Positions 26,381 to 35,122 of a stretch of DNA of 64,000 nucleotides are shown piece after piece. Under the pieces are notes generated by a model. The model was not told where the DNA came from and did no database searches. It saw only the letters and a program-made list of their open reading frames with translations. The translations under genes were made by a program, and so were the position numbers. Position 1 is the first letter of the stretch, and each line of letters opens with the position of its first letter. The stretch lies in NCBI RefSeq assembly GCF_032917945.1, contig NZ_CP136624.1:1550001-1614000 (forward strand), written 5' to 3'. Source of the DNA: Bradyrhizobium sp. sBnM-33. GTDB taxonomy: Bacteria; Pseudomonadota; Alphaproteobacteria; Rhizobiales; Xanthobacteraceae.

Positions 26381-27631
26381 TCAGTACTTCTTGCACTCCG
26401 GAACCGTCCGGCTCGGCAGCCCGATCTTGGAGAAAACTGCCGGGTCGTAGCCGAGCGTCTGGTTCACGTTCGGAATGACCTTCACGACCTTGCTGAACAA
26501 GGCGCCCTTGCCGTCGTCCACCACCTCGGTGACGAAGTTGGTTCCGATAGCCTGGCGGTTGGAGTCGAGCTTGATCTTGCCATTGGGCGCGTCGAGCTCG
26601 ATCTTGGCGAGGGCTTCCTTAAGCTTCGCCTGGTTGTTGCTGAGGTCGCCATTGACCTGACGCAGTCCGAGGATCAGCGCCATCGTCGAGTTGTAGTAGT
26701 TGGTGGCGAGCAGCGACGGGCTCGGGAACCGCTTGTTCGGTGGGAAGGCGTCCTGATACGCTTTCACGAACTTCTGCCAGCCTGGATCCTCCCAGGTGTC
26801 GGCCTGGCCACTCGCGGCGATGGTGCCGATGAGGGCATTTTTGGCATTGCCCTTGGCCGAAAGAATGGTCTGGTCGACCATGATCGAGCCGCCCATCAGA
26901 CGGGCCTTGCCGCCAGCCTGCTGATACTGGTTTAGGAAATTGACGGCGTCGGCGCCGCCGAGGCCGAGATAGATCGCATCGACGTCGTCGGGAAGAGCAG
27001 CAATGACGGAGGCGAAGTCCTTGGTGCCGAGCGGCACCCATTGCCGGTTCGTGACCTGTCCGCCAGCACCGCAGAACTCGAGCACCAGCCCGAACACCTG
27101 CGTATAGATGAAGGAATAATCGTCCCCGACCGTCGCAATCTTGCGATAGCCTTTCGTATCATAGGCATACTTGCCCAACCCGACCTGCCATTGCGCGCCG
27201 TCCATGTTGTAGCGGAAGAAGTTCGGCGCCGGGTCGACGTAAGTGGTCTCCTGCGCGCCGGAAGCGGCATTGATGAAAGTCAGCTCGGGGCGCGTCTTGG
27301 CAAAGTTCTTCACCGCAATGCCTTCGTCACCGGACAGGGGTGAAAGCAGGATCTGGACCTTATCCTGTTCGATCAGCTTGCGTACGGCACGAACGGCGGA
27401 GTCGGGCGTCGCATCCGTGGAGGCGATGATGAATTCGATTTCCTTGTCGCCGACCTTCTTGCCGAGCGTGTTGATCGCGGTCTGGTGGCCGCGGATTCCG
27501 TCTTCGCCGAGCACCGTATAAGTGCCTTCGAGGGTCGCGGTGACGCCGACCCTGATTTTCTCTTGAGCTAAGGCGGCGCCGGAAAGCAACAGACTGCTCA
27601 GCGCGACCAGTCCCGCACAGCTTTTAAACAT
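26381..27631 (-). CDS. Liv-type ABC transporter substrate-binding protein
   Basis: This periplasmic binding protein of 416 residues starts with a signal peptide (MFKSCAGLVALSSLLLSGAALAQEK, likely cleaved after ALAQ or ALA). The mature part is a Peripla_BP_6 domain: VTATLEGTYTVLGEDGIRG, then KLIEQDKVQILLSPLSGDEG and later KIATVGDDYSFIYTQVFG. I chose the ATG at 27631 because GGGAGGGG stands just upstream and it begins the signal peptide. It is the first gene of the long minus-strand cluster and captures the substrate for the Liv-type importer. Hairpins after the gene could uncouple its high expression from that of the downstream genes. Confidence 0.93.
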   Translation of the reverse strand: MFKSCAGLVALSSLLLSGAALAQEKIRVGVTATLEGTYTVLGEDGIRGHQTAINTLGKKVGDKEIEFIIASTDATPDSAVRAVRKLIEQDKVQILLSPLSGDEGIAVKNFAKTRPELTFINAASGAQETTYVDPAPNFFRYNMDGAQWQVGLGKYAYDTKGYRKIATVGDDYSFIYTQVFGLVLEFCGAGGQVTNRQWVPLGTKDFASVIAALPDDVDAIYLGLGGADAVNFLNQYQQAGGKARLMGGSIMVDQTILSAKGNAKNALIGTIAASGQADTWEDPGWQKFVKAYQDAFPPNKRFPSPSLLATNYYNSTMALILGLRQVNGDLSNNQAKLKEALAKIELDAPNGKIKLDSNRQAIGTNFVTEVVDDGKGALFSKVVKVIPNVNQTLGYDPAVFSKIGLPSRTVPECKKY

Positions 27632-28059
27632 CGAACCCCTCCCTTGTATCGCCAGTTTTGGTATAGGTCGTTCCGAAATCGCCATGCCCTTCACAATGCA
27701 TTTGCGACCGGGACCGCCGGGCGAAAGCTAGCCGATGACTGGGGCGGGGCGCGCAACTTCACCTGCCGCAACTTGACCGGTAGTCTCATTTTGCATGCTG
27801 CGCCGCGACGAAATTTGCGGCGAGTTCAGGCCGTGAGGCTGCGGACGGTGGAGATGTGGAGCGGTGGACTTTTTGCGGTCAAGAAGATTCATGCGGCTGG
27901 AAAGTCGCCGGTACACGGGTCACCTCGCATCAACCGCCGTTTTGGCTTGACCGCCGTCTGCAGTGTTTCTAGGTCCATCCGGATCCGTTCTTTCGCACCG
28001 GACCGGCAGGCGTCAGAAAGGCGCTCGGATGGTCCTGCACGCATGGAGAAGGTCCCGCC
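27632..28059. promoter_or_regulatory. Divergent intergenic region (428 bp)
   Basis: This region must hold the promoter of the binding-protein gene and its operon (-) and of the SDR gene (+). It is the natural site for operators of the AraC regulator. I cannot single out an operator by eye. The open frames here show no family features. Confidence 0.5.
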
Positions 28060-28827
28060 GTGGCATTTGAACTGTTCAATCTGGCCGGCAAACGAGCGCT
28101 CGTCACAGGATCGTCCCAGGGGATCGGCCTCGCCATCGCGCGAGGGCTCGCCGAGCATGGCGCCTCCGTGGTCCTGAATGGACGGGAGCGCAGCAAGCTC
28201 GAGGCCGCCGCCGCGAGCTTGACCGCAGCCGGGCACAACGTTGCGGTCGCCGGTTTCGATGTCACCCTCGCCGAGGATGTCCGCGAAGGTATTGCCACGA
28301 TCGAGCGGACGAATGGCGCAATCGATATTCTCGTCAACAACGCCGGCATGCAGTTTCGCACGCCGCTTGAGGATTTTCCGGCGGAGAAGTGGGAGCAATT
28401 GCTCAGAACCAATGTCTCGAGCGCCTTCTACGTCGGCCAGGCTGTCGCGCGCTACATGATCCCGCGCGGCAAGGGCAAGATTATCAACATCGCGTCGGTC
28501 CAGAGCGAGTTGGCCCGGCCAGGCATTGCCCCGTACACCGCCACCAAGGGAGCGATCAAGAACCTCACCCGCGGCATGTGCGCCGATTGGGCCAAGCACG
28601 GACTGCAGATCAATGCCATCGCGCCGGGTTACTTCAAGACCCCGCTCAATCAAGCGCTGGTCGACGATCCCGAATTTTCAGCGTGGCTGGAAAAGCGGAC
28701 GCCGACCTCGCGCTGGGGTAATGTCGACGAACTGATCGGCGCCGCCGCCTTTCTGTCGGGAGATGCCTCATCTTTCGTCAACGGGCATACGCTCTACGTC
28801 GACGGCGGCATCACGACCTGTCTTTGA
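28060..28827 (+). CDS. SDR-family NAD(P)-dependent dehydrogenase (gluconate 5-dehydrogenase-like)
   Basis: This 255-residue short-chain dehydrogenase has the cofactor motif TGSSQGIG near residue 15, NNAG near 90, catalytic Ser in NIASVQSE near 142, and the active-site YTATKGA near 154. The C-terminal YVDGGITTCL is typical of the family. The overall sequence resembles gluconate 5-dehydrogenase (start NLAGKRALVTG). The start codon is GTG, with GGAGAAGG upstream. It is a single gene, convergent with the TRAP transporter, and could oxidise a sugar acid brought in by it; that link is weak. Confidence 0.88.
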   Translation: MAFELFNLAGKRALVTGSSQGIGLAIARGLAEHGASVVLNGRERSKLEAAAASLTAAGHNVAVAGFDVTLAEDVREGIATIERTNGAIDILVNNAGMQFRTPLEDFPAEKWEQLLRTNVSSAFYVGQAVARYMIPRGKGKIINIASVQSELARPGIAPYTATKGAIKNLTRGMCADWAKHGLQINAIAPGYFKTPLNQALVDDPEFSAWLEKRTPTSRWGNVDELIGAAAFLSGDASSFVNGHTLYVDGGITTCL

Positions 28828-28855
28828 TTATTGACGCGTCGTTTCACTTCTAGGG

Positions 28856-28964
28856 AGCAGCGTTTCGTTGCTGCTGTGTTGATTGCGCTCGCCGAGATAT
28901 CACCTGCGAGCATCCCCGCGAAATGGCAGCGTCCGGCAATCAACGCCGGGCGCTGCGAGCGCAA
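28856..28964. terminator. Inverted repeats between convergent genes (putative bidirectional terminator)
   Basis: The 150-bp gap between the SDR and TRAP genes holds three inverted repeats: AGCAGC/GCTGCT with an 8-base loop (28856-28875), CCGGC/GCCGG with a 7-base loop (28933-28949), and a perfect 10-bp pair TTGCGCTCGC (28883-28892) with GCGAGCGCAA (28955-28964) that encloses the second hairpin. Position and structure fit a shared transcription end. Confidence 0.45.
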
Positions 28965-28977
28965 GATAACGCTGCTC

Positions 28978-29952
28978 TTACTTCTTATAGGCGGCGATCA
29001 CGGCTTCACCATCGGCGCCGGCCTTTTTTAGCCAATCGGCCGTCAACTGCTCGCCGATCTTCTCGAGGCCGGACTTCAGCGCCGGAGGCGGCGGCAGCAC
29101 TTTCATTTTGTTGGCCTGAAGCTGTTCGAGATACCATTTCGCCTTTTCTTCCGCGAGCTTCCAGCCGCGTTCTTCGGCGACCGCGGCTGCTTTGAGGATC
29201 GCGTCCTGCGTCGGCTTGTCGAGCGCATCGAAAGCCGCCTTGTTCACGAAGGTCACGTTCTTCGGGATCCATGCCTGCGTATCGTAGAAATGCGTCATGG
29301 TTTCCCAGGACTTGCTATCGTAGCCGGTCGAGCCCGAGGTCATGAACGCGTTCACGACGCCGGTGGCCAATGCCTGCGGCAGTTCAGCCGCCTGGATGGT
29401 GACGGGCTGCGCGCCGACAAGTTCAGCGATGCGTGAGGTGCCGACGTTATAGGCGCGCCACTTCAGGCCTTTCATGTCCTCGATCGTGTTGAGCTCCTTC
29501 TTGGCATAAATGCCCTGCGGACCCCATGGCACCGCGAACAGAAGCATAAGCCCCTGCGACGCGAGCTTCTTTTCGATGGCAGGCTTCGAGGCGAGCCACA
29601 GCTTCTTGGCTGCGGGGTAGCTCGTCGCTAGGAAGGGGATAACGTCGATACCGAACATCGGATCTTCGTTCTCGTGCAGCGAGATCAGAACCTCGCCGGC
29701 CTGCGCCTGGCCGGTCGCGACCGCGCGTTTGATTTCCGGCGCCTTGAACAGCGACGCGGCGGGATGCACGGTGATCTGCAGCTTGTTGCCGGTGGCATCG
29801 GCAACGTCCTTGGCGAACGCGATCAGATTCACCGAATGCGGATTGTCCGCCGGATAGGCCGCCGGAAGATTCCATTTTGTCTGCGCCGTTGCTGGAACGG
29901 CAAGCGCCGCGACGCAGGCGGCCAATGCGCACGTCTTTATAAGTCTGAACAT
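28978..29952 (-). CDS. TRAP transporter substrate-binding protein (DctP-type)
   Basis: This 324-residue protein has a signal peptide (MFRLIKTCALAACVAALAVPATAQT) and the DctP fold: WNLPAAYPADNPHSVNLIAFAKDV, later VATGQAQAGEVLISLHENEDP and WRAYNVGTSRIAELVGAQPV, where the conserved Arg contacts the substrate carboxylate. It is the last gene of a three-gene minus-strand TRAP set, 14 bp after the large permease. The family mostly binds carboxylates such as C4-dicarboxylates, keto acids or sugar acids. Confidence 0.92.
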   Translation of the reverse strand: MFRLIKTCALAACVAALAVPATAQTKWNLPAAYPADNPHSVNLIAFAKDVADATGNKLQITVHPAASLFKAPEIKRAVATGQAQAGEVLISLHENEDPMFGIDVIPFLATSYPAAKKLWLASKPAIEKKLASQGLMLLFAVPWGPQGIYAKKELNTIEDMKGLKWRAYNVGTSRIAELVGAQPVTIQAAELPQALATGVVNAFMTSGSTGYDSKSWETMTHFYDTQAWIPKNVTFVNKAAFDALDKPTQDAILKAAAVAEERGWKLAEEKAKWYLEQLQANKMKVLPPPPALKSGLEKIGEQLTADWLKKAGADGEAVIAAYKK

Positions 29953-29966
29953 GACAATACCTTTCT

Positions 29967-31274
29967 CTAGCCAGGGAACGCGATCCGCGGCAGCATCATC
30001 ACGATATCAGGAAACACCGTGATGATGGCAACCGCCAGAACGAGCAAGAAGAAGAACGGCAGGGCTGCCTTGGCGACCGTGTTGGAATCCTTGCCGCTCA
30101 TGGTTTGGAGGACGAACAGGTTGAAGCCGACGGGTGGAGAGACTTCCGCCATTTCCACCACCAGCACCAGGAAAATGCCGAACCAGACCAGATCGAAGCC
30201 GGCCTGCTTCACCATCGGAATGACGATGGCGGTCGTCAGCACAATCATGGAGATGCCGTCGAGTGCCGTGCCAAGTATGACGTACATGACTGTCAGCGCC
30301 GCGATCAGCGCGTAGGGGCTGAGCTGGAGGCTGTTCACCCAATTCGCGAGCGCCATCGGGATGCCAGTATAGGCCATCGAGGTGCCCATGTAGGAGGCGC
30401 CCGCCAGGATCAGCAGGATCATGCAATTGACCCGCGTCGCGCCCATGACGCTCGCCCAAAACGATTGCCAGCTCAGCGCGCCCTGCCACCAAGCAATCGC
30501 GAGCGACCCCAGCACGCCCCAGGCCGCGCATTCCGTTGCCGTCGCCCAGCCCATCAGCAGCGACAGAAAGACGAAAATGATCAGCAGCAGACAAGGAATG
30601 AGATTGAGCGACTCAGCAATACGCCTGCGAAGGCTCATCGGCGGCTCGGCCGGTGGCGTCCGCTTCGGATTGGCGAGCGACCAGATCGCGATGTAGCCGG
30701 AATAGAGCGCCATCACCAACACACCCGGCAGAAACCCGGCGAGAAAGACCTGAATGATGGAGACGTTCGCCTGCACCGCATAGACCACCATGGTGATCGA
30801 CGGCGGGATGAGAATGCCGAGCGTGCCCGCACCGGCCAGCGAGCCGAGGCTCAAGCCTTCGTCATAGCCGCGCTTCTTCAATTCGGGTAGGGCGATCTTG
30901 GCAACCGTGGCGCAGGTCGCGGCTGATGATCCCGACACCGAGCCGAACACGCCGCAGGCGAGCACATTGACGTGCATGAGCCGGCCCGGCAGCCAGTTCA
31001 GCCAGGGCGCAAATCCCCGAAACATCTCCTCCGACAGGCGCGTGCGGAATAGAATTTCGCCCATCCAGATGAAAAGTGGCAACGCGGCGAGCGACCAGGA
31101 TGCGCTGTTGCCCCACACCGTCGTCGCCAGCACGCTGCCGGCCGGAATGGCGCCGCCGGCGAATTGCATGCCGGCCCATCCCGTCGCCATCAGGGCGACG
31201 CCAATCCAGACGCCGGCGCCGAGCAGCAGTGCGAGGAATCCGAGCAGGATGGCGGCGATGGAAAGCAGCTCCAT
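29967..31274 (-). CDS. TRAP transporter large permease (DctM-type)
   Basis: This polytopic permease of about 435 residues has some 12 hydrophobic segments. DctM hallmarks include LFIWMGEILFRT near residue 60, GSVSGSSAATCATVAKIALPELKKRGY near 110 and GTLGILIPPSITMVVYAV near 145. The ATG at 31274 is preferred because it follows the DctQ stop by one base and begins directly with a membrane segment; the frame extends upstream only over dctQ. It is driven by a Na+ or H+ gradient. Confidence 0.93.
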   Translation of the reverse strand: MELLSIAAILLGFLALLLGAGVWIGVALMATGWAGMQFAGGAIPAGSVLATTVWGNSASWSLAALPLFIWMGEILFRTRLSEEMFRGFAPWLNWLPGRLMHVNVLACGVFGSVSGSSAATCATVAKIALPELKKRGYDEGLSLGSLAGAGTLGILIPPSITMVVYAVQANVSIIQVFLAGFLPGVLVMALYSGYIAIWSLANPKRTPPAEPPMSLRRRIAESLNLIPCLLLIIFVFLSLLMGWATATECAAWGVLGSLAIAWWQGALSWQSFWASVMGATRVNCMILLILAGASYMGTSMAYTGIPMALANWVNSLQLSPYALIAALTVMYVILGTALDGISMIVLTTAIVIPMVKQAGFDLVWFGIFLVLVVEMAEVSPPVGFNLFVLQTMSGKDSNTVAKAALPFFFLLVLAVAIITVFPDIVMMLPRIAFPG

Positions 31275-31275
31275 C

Positions 31276-31821
31276 TCAGACCCCGCTCTGCATGGCGCGC
31301 TCGACGATTTCCTCGGCGCTCGTCGGCTTTGGCAACTCATAGCGCGGCGTGAAGCCGCGCAGGACATGGACCAGTTCATCCATAAAAGCGATGAAAAGAA
31401 TCACGAGGCCGCCGCTGTAGCCGAGCTGCGGAATCCACAGCGGCACCGCGATGACGCCTTGCGAAATATCGGAAAATTTCCACGACTGCCAGGTCATGAT
31501 CACGGCATGCCAGGCAAAAAAGCCGATGAAGCCGACACCGACAAGGAGGGCTGCGATCTCGACATAATGGCGGACGTTGTCGTTGAGGCGGTCGATCAAC
31601 AGGCCGACGCGGATCATCTCGCCGTGCTTGAACGTATGCGCCAGCCCGAGGAAGGCGGTCGCCGCCATGCACCAGGAGATGAAATCGTCGCCCGCTGGAA
31701 TATTGATGCCAAACGGCCGGCCGCCCGACAGCAGCAGCATCAGGACAAAAATCGCAATGAGGAAAAGTCCGGCAAGATATCCGGAGAAAAGGTAGAGCCG
31801 ATCGAGAAACACGCGGATCAT
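31276..31821 (-). CDS. TRAP transporter small permease (DctQ-type)
   Basis: This 181-residue protein has four hydrophobic segments and the DctQ-typical start (LDRLYLFSGYLAGLFLIAIFVLML), with a KHGEMIRVGLLIDRL segment in the middle. It is the first gene of the TRAP operon. The 259-bp gap upstream (31822-32080), shared with the cbbR 3' end, should carry the promoter; I see no clear operator in it. Confidence 0.9.
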   Translation of the reverse strand: MIRVFLDRLYLFSGYLAGLFLIAIFVLMLLLSGGRPFGINIPAGDDFISWCMAATAFLGLAHTFKHGEMIRVGLLIDRLNDNVRHYVEIAALLVGVGFIGFFAWHAVIMTWQSWKFSDISQGVIAVPLWIPQLGYSGGLVILFIAFMDELVHVLRGFTPRYELPKPTSAEEIVERAMQSGV

Positions 31822-32080
31822 AATGAGACCTTACCCCTCACACGCATACCACCCGGAAGCAATAGACGTACCAATTCCGGTAGTCGTTCCTTCTGGAAGG
31901 GTCTATCGATCCGCTTCCCGCCAAAGCGGACGACCGAAATCAACCTCCTAAGGGATAGGTTTTCGGAGTTGTTCGGGACAGTCAAGGCAGGACGGGGCAA
32001 ATCCCTGCGACTCTTTCTACGGGACACCATTCCGCGGCCGGACCCTTGGCTCTAGTCCTTTAGGTTGAGAGAAGAGCGCG

Positions 32081-33061
32081 TCAGCGCCTGGCACGGCCTG
32101 ACGGCCGGGTGAGCCTTATCCGACGGTGGGTGCGGGGCAGAAACTGCTTGCCCTTGGCGCTGAGGAAATCGAGCATCGCCTGGGCCGGCGGCAGCAAGAC
32201 CTTGTCCTTGCGCGCAAGCGCGAACCACTGCCGCACGATCGGCAGGCCATCGACGTCCAGCGTGACCAGGCGCCGTTCATCGAGCTCGGTTGCGACCGTG
32301 TGCGCCGAGAGGAAGGCGATGCCGAGCCCTGCGATCACCGCCTGCTTGATGGTCTCGTTGCTGCTCATGGCAAGGCCGATCTTGGGGCGGATGCCAGATG
32401 TCTCGAACAACTGCTCCATCAGCCCGCGCGTTCCGGATCCCGGCTCGCGCGTCAGGAAGGTTTCGCCGGCAAGCTCGCGCAGCGCGATGCGGGATTTCCG
32501 CGCCAGCCGATGCGCGGTCGGCGCGATGATGACGTGGGGATGGTCGCCGATCAGGTGGACGTTCATGTCGATGTCGGCGGGCGGGCGCCCCATGATCGCG
32601 AAGTCGAGATCGTAGCCGCGCAGCGCCTCGCCGACCTCCTGGCGGTTGCCGATCGAGAGCGTGATTTCGACGTTCGGATAGAGCTTCGAGAATCCGGAGA
32701 TCATGAACGGTACGAAATATTTTGCGGTCGAGACCGCGCCGATCGAGATGCGGCCCGCGGTCTTTCCCGCCATCATCTCCAACCTGGTCTCGCAGTCGGT
32801 GATCGCCGCCTCGATCCGCTCGGCCAGCGCCAATACCTCGCGCCCGGCATCCGTCAGCAGCATGCCGTCGCCGGTGCGCTGGATCAGCGGCAATCCGGCG
32901 ACCGCCTGCAGGTTGCGCAACTGCAGCGTTACCGCGGGCTGAGTCAGGTATAGCTGCTTCGACGCCGCGGTAACCGACCGGTGCTTCTGCACGGCGGCCA
33001 GCGCGCGCAATTGGCGGATGGTCAATTCCCGCAACAGTCGGCCGGCCATGATAGACCCCAT
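32081..33061 (-). CDS. cbbR: CbbR, LysR-type regulator of the Calvin-cycle operon
   Basis: This 326-residue LysR-type regulator has an N-terminal winged HTH (RALAAVQKHRSVTAASKQLYLTQPAVTLQLRNLQ, about residues 17-50) and a periplasmic-binding-like effector domain (about 95-300). It is divergent from cbbF, the classic place for cbbR, and its protein matches CbbR in the SIGAVSTAKYFVPF segment. CbbR activates cbb transcription in response to metabolites such as RuBP, ATP or NADPH, depending on species. ATG codons at 33061 and 33049 are both possible starts. Confidence 0.92.
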   Translation of the reverse strand: MGSIMAGRLLRELTIRQLRALAAVQKHRSVTAASKQLYLTQPAVTLQLRNLQAVAGLPLIQRTGDGMLLTDAGREVLALAERIEAAITDCETRLEMMAGKTAGRISIGAVSTAKYFVPFMISGFSKLYPNVEITLSIGNRQEVGEALRGYDLDFAIMGRPPADIDMNVHLIGDHPHVIIAPTAHRLARKSRIALRELAGETFLTREPGSGTRGLMEQLFETSGIRPKIGLAMSSNETIKQAVIAGLGIAFLSAHTVATELDERRLVTLDVDGLPIVRQWFALARKDKVLLPPAQAMLDFLSAKGKQFLPRTHRRIRLTRPSGRARR

Positions 33062-33196
33062 TATAATAAAAACTTTGCTCAGGCCAAAGATAACAAAATT
33101 TCCCTAATTCGGCAAACTGCGCTTGCTTAAGAGCGCGGGTCGCCAAACGCGGCGAACGCTGCGACAGCGCCGCGAGAGCGCACCGGGGAGACGGCC
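33062..33196 (+). promoter_or_regulatory. cbbR-cbbF divergent control region with CbbR-type palindrome
   Basis: This AT-rich 135-bp region between cbbR and cbbF carries a perfect interrupted palindrome CTTTG-N7-CAAAG at 33073-33089, of the size expected for a LysR-type (T-N11-A) recognition site. It lies within 30 bp of the cbbR start, so it could serve in both autoregulation and cbb activation. The assignment rests on position and symmetry. Confidence 0.6.
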
Positions 33197-34234
33197 ATGG
33201 ACGAACGCGTGACGCTGCGTTCACATCTCGACCAATCGATTGCGCAGATCCCCCATGGCGCGGCGATCGGTGCGGTGATCGAGGCCATTGCCGCTGCTGC
33301 AATCGAACTCGCCGCGCTAATTGCGGATGGGCCGCTCGCTGATATCACCGGGCAGGATGGTGGCATCAATTCCGACGGCGACCGGCAGAAAGACATCGAT
33401 ATCGTCGCCGACGAAATGATGCGGCGTGCGCTGCGCGATGCGCCGGTGGCGGCGGTGCTTTCCGAGGAAGCGGCGGTGCCGGAAACCTTGCGGCCCGAGG
33501 CGCGCCTGTGTGTTGCGATCGATCCACTCGACGGATCGGCCAATCTCGAAAACAACATCTCGATAGGCACCATCTTTTCGATCCGCCCGAGAGGCAATGA
33601 CATCCTTTCGACCTTCTTTGAGCCCGGCACGGCGCAGTGCGCGGCAGGCTTTTTCGTCTACGGTCCACAGACCACGCTCGTTCTCGCGCTCAACGCGCGC
33701 GTCGACATCTTCATTCTCGACAGGCGCGCGCGGGAATTTCTGCTGATCCGGCAGGCCGTGCAGGTCGCACGCGATACGCCGGAGTTCGCCATCAACGCGT
33801 CCAATCGCCGGCACTGGCATGGTCCCGTTCGCGCCTACATCGATGAATGTCTCGCGGGTACCAGCGGTGGTGGTGAGGCGGATTTCAACATGCGCTGGAT
33901 CGGTTCGCTGGTTGCGGAATCGCTTCGCATCCTGGCGCGTGGCGGCGTGTTTCTTTATCCGGCCGATGCCCGCCCCAGCTATCGCGAAGGGAGGATTCGC
34001 CTGCTGTACGAGGCCCATCCCATGGCGCTGGTAATGGAATGGGCGGGCGGCGCGGCGTCGACCGGACGGCGGCGAATTCTGGAACTGGGCGCGAAAACCC
34101 CGCACCAGCGGGTGCCGCTGATCATGGGTTCTGTGCGTGGCGTGCGCGATATCGCCGCCATTCACGAAAGGATCGAGCCGATGTTCGACAATAGCGATGC
34201 GCCGCTGTTCGCGCGGCGCGGCCTGTTCCGCTGA
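33197..34234 (+). CDS. cbbF: Class I fructose-1,6-bisphosphatase
   Basis: This 345-residue enzyme removes the 1-phosphate of fructose 1,6-bisphosphate (and often sedoheptulose 1,7-bisphosphate) in the Calvin cycle. The metal and phosphate signature AIDPLDGSANLENNISIGT stands near residue 112, after the acidic SEEA motif near 94. A substrate-binding region with NMRWIGSLVAE and YPADARPSYREGRIRLLYEAHPMA follows. A GGGGAG ribosome site precedes the ATG. It is the first gene of the cbb operon, 12 bp before cbbP. Confidence 0.95.
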   Translation: MDERVTLRSHLDQSIAQIPHGAAIGAVIEAIAAAAIELAALIADGPLADITGQDGGINSDGDRQKDIDIVADEMMRRALRDAPVAAVLSEEAAVPETLRPEARLCVAIDPLDGSANLENNISIGTIFSIRPRGNDILSTFFEPGTAQCAAGFFVYGPQTTLVLALNARVDIFILDRRAREFLLIRQAVQVARDTPEFAINASNRRHWHGPVRAYIDECLAGTSGGGEADFNMRWIGSLVAESLRILARGGVFLYPADARPSYREGRIRLLYEAHPMALVMEWAGGAASTGRRRILELGAKTPHQRVPLIMGSVRGVRDIAAIHERIEPMFDNSDAPLFARRGLFR

Positions 34235-34246
34235 CGGGGCATCATA

Positions 34247-35122
34247 ATGTCACGGGCTCATCCCATCATATCGATCACGGGTTCGTCGGGCGCCGGCACG
34301 ACGTCGGTGAAGAAGACGTTCGAGCAGATCTTCCGCCGCGAAAAGGTGGTTGCGGCCTACATCGAGGGCGACGCCTTCCATCGTTACAATCGTTTCGAGA
34401 TGCGCGCCAAAATGCAGGAGGAGGCCGAGCGCGGCAACAAGCATTTCAGCCATTTCAGTCCGGAAACCAATCTGTTCGAGGAACTCGAAAGAGTGTTTCG
34501 CGATTACGGTGAATCCGGCACCGGAATGACACGTCATTACGTCCACGACGACGAAGAGGCGAAGCTGTACGGCGCCAAACCAGGTACATTCACCGAATGG
34601 GATCAATTGCCGGCAGGATCCGACCTGCTGTTTTACGAAGGGTTGCACGGCGCTGTCGTGACCGACAAGGTCAATGTGGCGCAGCATGCCGATCTCAAGA
34701 TCGGCGTCGTGCCGGTGATCAATCTGGAATGGATCCAGAAGCTGCATCGCGATCGTCGCGACCGTGGCTATACCGCTGAGGCGGTGACCGACACCATCCT
34801 ACGGCGAATGCCTGATTACGTGAACTACATCTGTCCGCAGTTCGCCGAGACCGACATCAATTTCCAGCGCGTGCCGACCGTCGATACGTCGAACCCGTTC
34901 ATCGCGCGGTGGATTCCGACGCCGGATGAATCGATGGTGGTGATCCGTCTCAAGAATCCGCGCGGCATCGATTTTCCTTATCTGCTGTCGATGATTCCGC
35001 ACAGCTTCATGTCGCGCGCCAATTCGATCGTGATCCACGGAGCAAAGCTCGATTTGGCGATGCAGCTCATCCTCACCCCACTGATTCTGCAACTGATGGA
35101 ACGCAAGAGGCGCACGATATGA
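34247..35122 (+). CDS. cbbP: Phosphoribulokinase
   Basis: This 291-residue enzyme phosphorylates ribulose 5-phosphate to RuBP with ATP, the committed regeneration step of the Calvin cycle. The P-loop reads GSSGAGTT at residues 12-19. [15 protein letters not shown] follows near residue 40, and the later segments [19 protein letters not shown] and [11 protein letters not shown] match the bacterial (octameric, class I) PRK type. Its stop overlaps the transketolase start (ATGA). Confidence 0.96.
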   Translation: MSRAHPIISITGSSGAGTTSVKKTFEQIFRREKVVAAYIEGDAFHRYNRFEMRAKMQEEAERGNKHFSHFSPETNLFEELERVFRDYGESGTGMTRHYVHDDEEAKLYGAKPGTFTEWDQLPAGSDLLFYEGLHGAVVTDKVNVAQHADLKIGVVPVINLEWIQKLHRDRRDRGYTAEAVTDTILRRMPDYVNYICPQFAETDINFQRVPTVDTSNPFIARWIPTPDESMVVIRLKNPRGIDFPYLLSMIPHSFMSRANSIVIHGAKLDLAMQLILTPLILQLMERKRRTI

